A stretch of DNA of 29,247 nucleotides from Haplomitrium mnioides (taxonomy: Eukaryota; Marchantiophyta; Haplomitriopsida; Calobryales). The stretch is from the NCBI GenBank assembly GCA_049999725.1, contig JBNGIS010022773.1:1-29247 (forward strand), in the 5' to 3' direction. A program made the position numbers and the translations under genes. Within the stretch, counting starts at the first letter, position 1. Every line of letters starts with the position of its first letter. Positions 22,181 to 29,247 of the stretch are shown here, piece by piece. Under the pieces are notes generated by a model. It was given only the letters and a program-made list of their open reading frames with translations. It ran no database searches and had not been told where the DNA came from.

Positions 22181-22648
22181 ATGTCGGGCTGCGGAAACGC
22201 CAATTGCACATGTGGAAGTAGCTGCAGCGGATGCAGGTTCCATTTTCATGTCTTGCCTGATGCTACGGTTGTATGGTTGCGTCTTTCGTCTTTCGCAACA
22301 ATTCATAACATCTTTTCGCATTTACACCAGAGATATCTAACTTTCTTCTGTATGGCAGCTGCGGAAACAAAGAGTTGATGGAAGTCGCAGTCTACAGCAG
22401 GTATCTCTTACATGCTTCTGTTAAGAAATTGCGTGGGATATAGACTATTTAAAGTAATCTTAATCTTTTTGTTTCTGTGAAGAGGTTCATCCGTGATGTT
22501 TCTTGTGTGAAGTCGTAGATACGCTGTAGCAGTTAAAGATCCTAACACAGTTGGAATTGGCAGTGAGGGCGATTGCAAATGCGCCGACTGCAACTGCAGC
22601 ACGGGGTGCGCGTCAGGATGTCAATGCAGCTCCACTTGTTGCAAATGA
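22181..22648 (+). CDS. MT: Metallothionein C, three exons
   Basis: Predicted exons are 22181-22236, 22359-22400 and 22519-22648, giving 75 residues with 15 Cys. Exon 1 encodes MSGCGNANCTCGSSCSGC. Exon 2 encodes CGNKELMEVAVYS. Exon 3 encodes a Cys-free linker (YAVAVKDPNTVGIGS), then EGDCKCADCNCSTGC and the terminal CQCSSTCCK. Both introns are short (122 and 118 bp), phase 2, GT-AG. The layout of two Cys clusters joined by a linker fits plant metallothioneins that buffer Zn, Cu or Cd in the cytosol. It is the closest relative of metallothionein A in the window, differing most in the linker. Compared with that gene, one intron is missing: the A copy is interrupted just before the EGDC block, where this copy is continuous. 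Confidence 0.92.
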
Positions 22649-23558
22649 ACGGCTCCCACGGTCATTTTAGTGATCTGCACCAAATGCAACCGTCAGAATG
22701 ACTAAGAAACGATGGCGAATGTAATAAGAGGGTAGCTGGCATCACGCAAAGTAGAGTGGTGTTGTGAGCCGGACCTCGAACGATTCGAATTTAGAAAATT
22801 TGGCAAAAAAAATTGATATATCTTGTTGTCCGAGACCGTCACAAGATTTGGCAAATTCATGCGAGGATGAATGGAGCCCAAGTACTGTGCAAGTCTGTGT
22901 AGATAGCGTGTAGTAGGAAATAACGTACAATGTGCTGAGATTTCAAAAATAACACAAATCTTGCGCGGAGTTTTGGCAACGATGTTTGGTGCGACTGCTG
23001 TTTTGATGAATGGGTGAACGTGATTGAAAAGAAAACAGAATCGAAAAGCCATAGATGAAGGTTCAGCCTCATCAAGATTGAAGTAAGATAGAGAAGCTGC
23101 GATGCTTTGATGACTGGAAAGATGGATGCCATGAGCCAAACTATGCCAGAACAGATGGAACAACTCGGGAAAAACTCGCCAGATATCTTTAAGAAAAGAA
23201 TGAAGAGTGTGGTACAGTCTTCCGTTTTCAAGAAAGAAGTGCAAAGTGACAAACGATGCTGTTCCCAGTAACAAGGAAGAGTGGAGCAATCCGTGCGACA
23301 GATGCCGTAGACACAAGGCAGTGCCAGCCGTTTCTTCAATTCATCACTCGACTATTTGCAACTGAAACTTTTAGAGTCGAAACATGAATGGAGTCTATAC
23401 ATCAATGCGACACTCTGGTCATAGGTCCAGAGAAAGAAAGTTGCGCAAGGTATGCATTCGAAGTAGCAGAGTGGGAAGAAAAAAAGCTTAAGTTTTAGGG
23501 CTTAAGCAAACAGAGTCCAAGGTTTAAGCACTTGGTGCGTACGCGAGTGACTGAGAGT
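22649..23558. other. Spacer between metallothionein C and the DUF3727 gene
   Basis: The minus strand is open over 22702-23316 (204 codons), but the translation resembles no family and a second long minus frame overlaps it. I do not call a gene. The right end should hold the promoter and 5' UTR of the next gene. Confidence 0.4.
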
Positions 23559-26501
23559 ATGGCGATGATTGTAGCTGTTGATTCGTGCCCGCAAGTGTTG
23601 TCGAATGTTGTTCAATGCCCATCGGCAGCAGCTATGGTGGGTGGCTTTCGGTTGCGACCGCGTGCATGCAGCTACCGACTGGGTTTCAGCATGATAACAT
23701 TTGCCATGAAAAAGTCTCAGCCGAATTCAAAACCTGGCAAATCTTCTGTGGTTCTACCCGCTGACTCAAGCTGGCAATCCAAGAAAGCTAAGAACAAGGA
23801 GGACGTAAATTTTGCAGCGGAGGAAACGAGACAAGAAAGTTGGGAATCGTCGTTGCCACTGCCTAGTCCACCGGCTGGTTTTGTTCTTGATGGTGATGGG
23901 CGGGTTGTGCTGGTTGCCCCAGCTGACAAACGGATTGTCACCCTTGTATGGTGTAGCTTTCTTCGTTTTGATGTTCCGCATATATGAAAAGCTCGAAGTA
24001 TTCTGTGATGCCATGGAGTAGAAGTTTGGGTTCAGTTTGGGTTCCTTTTAATCGTCATGCCCTACATGGAAGCTTGTAGAGCTCCTTTAAACTTTTGGCG
24101 CGCTTGTTTGCACAATTCCAGATCGACCCAGCGTCTGGCCGACCTCTTGATTGCGTAATTAGACGAATGTTTCGAAGCTCACGAGGCCGTCAATGTTTTC
24201 TTCTGCTACCACTCGACATGCAAGTTCTTGCTTGCCGTCGCCCATTTTTCAAATGTCTTGAGGGAACCATCCAAAGGGTGTAGTTCCCTGTTTTTATTTT
24301 CGAAACATAATCACCTCGTTGTATGTACATATGCTTGGAATGGGAGCAACTAAAGGGTTCTTGGGCTTGCTCGGGTGGCAGGCCCTTGCAAGTTCTGAAG
24401 ATCGAAGATGAGAACGAGGGGGTGAGAGAGGTAACCTGCATTTTGGATTGTCCTGTTGTTGTTTCATTAGTCTCATTTGCATACACCTGTGTGATATTTT
24501 TGGAATTTTTATCTTCAGCTCAGTGACGGCGAGCTGGATGGCGTATTTCCAACCGCTGCGTATGCTCTGGCCAAAGTACGTTTGCACCTCGTTTTAAGCG
24601 GGTAAGAATTACATGCAATTCAAATCACAACGCCATGGCTTCTGTTCCTTTCCGTGCATGATGTATTCCCTTCGGAGATATCCGGATTTATTTTTTCCTT
24701 TGAATATGTAAAAAATCTGCTTACAGTGAGTCAAAGTTCAAATTTCTAATGTTTCATTGGTTTCTGTCGCAGGTTTTGCCTCACTGCTCGTGGAGGATTC
24801 TGCTACACTGAGGAGGATGTCTTAGACTTGAACACAGGTACCACAGCGCTATATTTGTTCACACAGCAGTCTGCACTGTTTGTACTCATTCATAATTTGG
24901 CGCACATATCACTGGTCCCTCAACCAGCTCCTCCTGCGGGGGTATCAAAGCAGGCTTTTCGGAGCCAAGTAGTTGTTGAGAGGGATTCAGATCAGATCAC
25001 TTTCTTGGCCTGACATTTGAATCTTTGGCTATGACCAGTATGTTTGGACCTCTAAATGTTTCCGATTTTATTGCTGATTACACGGTCACAAGATTGTTTC
25101 AAACAGAGGACGCTTAGTCATTTAACTGGGTTCAATCATATGGCACCATGGGTCAACAAAATTCTTGGAACAAAAGTGATGCAGAAGCTGGTTTGAAGCT
25201 CATTTTGAAGATAGCTTTCGTCTATGTGTCTTGTTGGTGGGTCAATGTTTTTGTGGTCCTTTTTGCAGAATATGGCCAGGTGTTGGGGGGTGGCTCGCTG
25301 GCTGAAGGTGTAGAGGTCACCAGCTTTCTAGTGGTATGTGTCCTGTTAAAATGACTCATAAAGTCTTGGCAGCTAGGACGGGGTTTAGGGTTTAGTGAAT
25401 CCAAATTCTAGCTACAAACGTATCCAACGCCTTTGCTATCTGTACAGAGTTGAAGGTTTGTTGGTAGAAGAGTTTAACAGTTTCTCTTATCAGCAACTAT
25501 CTTCTTGTGTCGATATTTGTGTTCTGTGCAGGATGACAGCGAATATATTTTGTACACTCCATTCGACCCTCTCATGTTTGTAGCCTACAAGGTTGGTCTG
25601 TTTGTACATCTCTTGTAGCAATCTTCGTAGGCAGAACTTCGGACAAAACTTCATTGTTGTTCATTGTCCTTAAAATGTCGGTCTCTTTCCATTATATGTT
25701 CTTGCATTCTTGGTGGAGTGCTAGGCATCATCATGACTGAGTTTTCCGGTTACTTCCGGAAAGTGGCAGAAACTCAGTACGAAGATTGATCAGGACCTGC
25801 TGTCGGGAACTGACGAAACCAGCAGGAAGTTGTGGCAGCTTATCACTGCTACACATGATGAGGCTGAATAGTCTGAAACTTTGTGTCTGACACCACATTG
25901 TGAAAGCTGCACGCTTTGTGTTGCACAGTTGTGATGTGTGTAGGTTTTTCCGAGATTATTGCAACTTCCATTTATTTTTTTTTGTGGTTAGTTTTACTCT
26001 CCACAACTTCCTAACTATATATGTTCATTGTAGTTCTGAACTGATGAAGCTTCTTCCTCTGTGCAGGATGAAGCAAGTGGGGATTTGAAGATTGCAGATG
26101 ATGTAAGCTGTGGCCTGCCCTGTTGTCCATTGTTGAATGATCATCGGTTATCTTTTGTTTTGTTAATTTAATTCTTCGGACCAGGGTATTGTCATGCTTG
26201 ATACATTTCCTTCAAAAACGTGAATTTCATTCATTTGCCTCAGGAGCTTCTGGATGACGAGTTTGTGCTGAAGGCAGTTGAGGAGGAGAACGATTTTCAA
26301 GCTCTTGCAGTGAGTTCCAACTCTTCTTGTTTATCGTACGTGAAGTTCTTGTGGGTTGCTGTCAAGTAAGTACATTCAATGTAGCTGGAGGATTGAAATT
26401 TGTTGTTAGAAATAATGACTTGTTTTCTGAGGATTTAGATTTTTTTTTTTTGGAAGGATGAAGAAGAGTCTGTCAACGAAACGTTAAGGGAGGCACAGTG
26501 A
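23559..26501 (+). CDS. DUF3727-family protein, probably plastid-targeted, ten exons
   Basis: Predicted exons are 23559-23945, 24122-24223, 24356-24430, 24519-24601, 24773-24837, 25269-25333, 25532-25591, 26067-26102, 26244-26309 and 26457-26501, giving about 327 residues. Exon 1 has a Ser/Arg-containing, acid-poor leader like a transit peptide and ends DGDGRVVLVAPADKRIVTL. Exon 2 continues IDPASGRPLDCVIRR and CFLLLPLD, a DUF1292-like strand block. Later exons give FPTAAYALAKVRLHLVLSG, CLTARGGFCYTEED, EGVEVTSFLV and YILYTPFDPLMFVAYKD, then an acidic tail. This order matches the plant and cyanobacterial DUF3727 family, often paired with DUF1292. The biochemical function is not known to me; the cyanobacterial relatives and the leader suggest a plastid. 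The exon 2 donor (CAA|GTTCTT) and exon 3 acceptor are weak, so residues around 160-175 are uncertain. A dispersed repeat lies in intron 7. The start at 23559 is the first ATG in frame. Confidence 0.85.
25706..26020 (+). repeat. Dispersed ~314-bp repeat, copy 2, in a DUF3727-gene intron
   Basis: This copy lies between exons 7 and 8 of the DUF3727 gene. It is flanked by ATATGTTCTTG (25694-25704) and ATATGTTCATTG (26019-26030), a plausible target-site duplication of 11-12 bp. The intron boundaries and the coding exons on both sides are intact. Confidence 0.9.
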
Positions 26502-27028
26502 CATTGTGACTCCAAAGTGAGTGAAATTCGATTTTGGCAATTTTTTTCATGGACTTTCAGCACATCTCTCATACAATTGACCAGCGACAAGAATTGATCT
26601 CATTTCATGCTTCTGCATCTGGTCGCACGCAGGTTTTCTTGTTACAATATAAGGAGGGTTATCTCAAGTTCAAGTTCAACTGCCAGGGTTTATTTGATTG
26701 ATGTACAACAGTTCAAATTATTATTCAATGTTTCTCGAGGAAGCAAATAAATTTATTCTTGCACATAGAATATTTTTGTCTACGAGATTTTTCGAGTCAG
26801 TTATCTCAGCTTGGAAATGTAGTGAAATCAATTTGAAAATAAACGGGTCAACGATGAATTCAGCAGTTTTGATGAAATCAGTTTAATCTCCTGTCCTGAT
26901 CATCATCCAACCTTCTGTCTTCCTTCATTTTCAGGAAAGCTGTGGCAACGTTTCGAAATCACCTCCACTTGGTTGTACTGAACCGAATTTGTCAATTGCA
27001 ATCGTTGCTAGCATAATGAACGAGTTAC
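26502..27028. other. Spacer between the DUF3727 gene and the copia LTR
   Basis: This should hold the DUF3727 3' UTR. I see nothing else. The five bases next to the LTR end (27024-27028, GTTAC) would be the target-site duplication of the retrotransposon, but its partner is outside the window. Confidence 0.4.
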
Positions 27029-27466
27029 TGTTTGGCAGGATAAAGACTGGAAACCATGTTCAGGAAGTGATTTGGGGACCAGTTTTCTATATGGATCAAG
27101 AAGTCCATCCTAGATAAGATTCTTAAGAGTCGACGTGCACAAATATGAAGAGTGTACGATAACAGATAGAACCGTCCTTTGTACAAGAAACCTCTCGTCA
27201 TTGAATAACTTTGCACGACTTTGATGATGACGAAGTCCATCAAACAGAGAACTAAGATCTGCCTTTAGCTTTCCAATAAAACCAAGAAAGCGGATGAGTG
27301 TTGTGGTACGCGCATCACAGAGAGAGAGCTTGAGAGAGAGAGCCATTACGGCATGCAATCCTCCACACACGCAGTGATCGATAGATTCATAGTGAGAGGT
27401 CAAATGTTCCCCTTATGTATACATCCATCCCCTTCTATATATAGGGGTATACTATGTTTTATAACA
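27029..27466 (-). repeat. 3' LTR of the copia element, 438 bp
   Basis: On the minus strand the LTR starts TGTTATAAAAC right after the purine-rich tract at 27475-27467 (AAGGAGGAG) and ends CCTGCCAAACA, giving the TGTT...AACA ends typical of plant copia LTRs. A TATATATAG motif lies near 27434-27442 and a GA/CT microsatellite near 27320-27342. No second LTR is in the window to confirm the borders. Confidence 0.75.
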
Positions 27467-27475
27467 CTCCTCCTT
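27467..27475 (-). other. Polypurine tract
   Basis: AAGGAGGAG on the minus strand directly abuts the TGTTA start of the LTR. Retrotransposons use such a tract to prime plus-strand DNA synthesis. Confidence 0.7.
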
Positions 27476-27895
27476 GGCTGATTCTTCTCCGCTAATCAGC
27501 CACATTTATAAACTAGTATAAGTCCTATATATCTCAAATATGTGTAGTCTCATTAAAACCTTCCTGCTTTCTTATGAGGGAAAGAGTGCTACCACATATA
27601 GAGTATTTGAATTATAATAATGAATGTATGAATAGAAGTAAAATCTGTATGATGTTTCAAAAACTGTTCAATGATCAAAAGATGATGATGTCGTGTAGGT
27701 AGTTCTCCTTGAATTGTCGTGTTGCTTCTGGTCCGGAATCTGATATGCTCCACGAGTTGACAGCTTTGTTTTTGAATATCTGCGCTGTAACACAACTGTA
27801 AATAATCCTGTGGTCAGCATATATGCATCAAGAAATATAACTCATAGATCTGGAATATTTGACAACAGGTCAGAGTTTCAGATATGATGATGAGA
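27476..27895 (-). other. Untranslated region between pol and the 3' LTR
   Basis: AT-rich sequence of about 420 bp without a recognisable open frame; it belongs to the copia element. Confidence 0.6.
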
Positions 27896-29247
27896 TCAAA
27901 TATGCTTCTTGTAAATATCAGATAGTTTTCTGAGACTGATACCCTCTGTATGTTCTTTGTGTAGAGCAGGAGGTAGAGGTTTTGTGAACATATCGGCTCT
28001 GTTTTGTTTACTAGGTATCCATTGTACCTTGATCTTGTCATTGTGTTGTTCATGAGTATAAAAGAATTTTGGAGCTATGTGTTTTATTCTGTCACCCTTG
28101 ATGAACCCTTGGGCGATTTGGTCAACACATGGCCTGTTATCCTCAAATATCGTTGTAGGTCCTTTGATGAGGGGTTGGCATGTGTTGGAGTTGATATGGT
28201 CAATGAGTTGTCGTAACCAAATACATTCTCTACTTGCTTCATACAAAGCTATTATCTCAGCATGGTTTGTAGAGGTGGTAGTAATAGTTTGTTTTGTGCT
28301 CTTCCATGATATGGCTGTGCCTCCTTTAAGGAATACATATTCTGTTTGAGACTTGCTGTCGTCAGGGTCAGATAAGTATCCTGCATCAACATATCCTATA
28401 ATGTCATGTTCTGCGTTTTTCGGGAAGAACAGTCCCATATCTGTGGTACCTTGAAGGTATCTACAAATCCTTTTGATGTCGTTCCAGTGTCGTATAGTGG
28501 GTTGTGAACTGTGTCTTGCCAGTAAGTTCACAGCGAAAGCTATGTCTGGTCTTGTTTGATTTGCAAGGTACATCAGTGCCCCTATTGCTGAGAGATATGG
28601 TTTCTCAGGTCCTAGTGTGGGTTCTGTGTCCTTTCTTTTTGAGAACATGTCTTTCATGGGGTCTGATGATCTGATTTCCATTGGAGTGCTCATCGGCTGA
28701 GCTTTATCCATGTTGAACTGTTTAAGGATTCTGGATGTGTAAGTCGATTGATGGATTAGTATCCCATCTTGTAGATGTTCAAACTGTATTCCTAGACAGA
28801 AATCAGGTTCGCCGATGTCTCGCATTTCGAATATGTCTTTCAGTTTCTCAATGGTGTCTTTGGCCAGTCGTGGTGTGCCAAATATGTTGATGTCATCTAC
28901 ATATATAGCTACTATGACGTATTCAGGGTTTTCTTGTTTCATGAAGAGACATGGTGCTATGTCCTCATTTGTAAAGTTTAGGGTCATCATTTCTGATTTG
29001 AATCTTTGATACCAGTTTCTGCCACTCTATTTGAGTCCGTACATAGATCGTAGGACTTGTACAGCCATCTTCTGGTCTGATATTTTTGATGATGTCCCAT
29101 TTGTTGTCATAGATATTTCTGCTGCCTGTACGCCTCTGTTTGGGCAATGTGGGACTAAAGGTCCCTGTTGATGTTTACTGTACATCTTCTCTGCTGGTTG
29201 GGCTAAAGGCCCAGGATATAGTTGCGTGTTTTGCAGATCATTTGTGG
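27896..29247 (-). pseudogene. Copia pol remnant: reverse transcriptase and RNase H
   Basis: From 28990 down to the stop at 27896 the frame is open for 364 codons. It shows the reverse transcriptase catalytic YVDD (in IYVDDINIFG), PYLSAIGALMYLANQTRPDI, and an RNase H domain with GYVDAGYLSDPDD, AISWKSTKQ, HAEIIAL and EDNRPCVDQI, ending in a short basic tail. The same frame continues upstream to the window edge, interrupted by one TAG at 29027-29029 inside the SMYGLK-SGRNWY block, where copia proteins normally have Gln. Upstream of that block the N-terminal reverse transcriptase segments (such as the VDVKTAFLNG region) are missing; the sequence there reads like the region between integrase and reverse transcriptase. 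This points to an internal deletion ending near 29050. The copy is therefore probably inactive. Confidence 0.88.

Larger units (their letters stand above)
27029..29247 (-). mobile_element. Ty1/copia LTR retrotransposon, 3' part, decayed
   Basis: Read on the minus strand the element enters at the window edge with part of pol, then shows reverse transcriptase, RNase H, a 420-bp untranslated stretch, a purine tract and the 3' LTR. The 5' half (5' LTR, gag, protease, integrase) lies outside the window if it exists. The domain order, with RNase H at the end of pol, defines the Ty1/copia superfamily. Confidence 0.93.

Noticed and set aside
23110-23250. Short plus-strand frame with a Met/Gln-rich amphipathic start (MDAMSQTMPEQMEQLG)
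   Set aside because: It faintly resembles Met-rich helices of chaperone-type proteins, but it is only 46 codons long and has no neighbouring exon or splice signal.
22702-23316. 204-codon minus-strand open frame
   Set aside because: No recognisable domain, another long minus frame overlaps it, and no splice or promoter support; chance in AT-skewed sequence is likely.
1-29247. Search for tRNA, rRNA and CRISPR arrays
   Set aside because: No convincing A/B-box pair with cloverleaf, rRNA sequence or spacer-repeat array was seen by eye.

Overview
The window looks like nuclear DNA of a vascular plant, most likely a fern. Its genes have many short GT-AG introns and families of plant type (MRS2, OPT, DUF3727). 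It carries a PLS-type PPR gene of the repetitive kind I associate with ferns, Cys-rich metallothioneins, and Ty1/copia retrotransposon DNA. The fern assignment is inference from protein style; no marker gene is present.

Layout, left to right. 1-360: tandem satellite-like repeat. 753-5499 (+): six-exon MRS2/CorA-type Mg2+ transporter. 6115-9636 (+): twelve-exon oligopeptide transporter (OPT). 10212-10737: 45-bp minisatellite. 11265-11984 (-) and 12824-13921 (+): two divergent metallothionein genes in very small exons, sharing an 839-bp upstream region. 14952-20655 (+): a gene whose first recognised exon encodes the front half of an OSB-type PDF motif. After a 3.05-kb intron filled with repeats, the second exon completes that motif and runs directly into six 101-residue PPR repeats. 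22181-22648 (+): third metallothionein. 23559-26501 (+): ten-exon DUF3727-type protein, probably chloroplast-targeted, with a dispersed repeat in one intron. 27029-29247 (-): 3' half of a decayed Ty1/copia element with a recognisable 438-bp LTR, running off the window.

No operon logic applies. Five of the seven protein genes have metal-related roles (Mg2+ transport, OPT peptide or metal-chelate transport, three metallothioneins), which is suggestive but may be chance. The metallothioneins and the PDF-PPR first exon are too small to stand out as open reading frames. They were found by matching Cys spacing, splice sites and phase by eye. All exon boundaries are predictions without transcript support.
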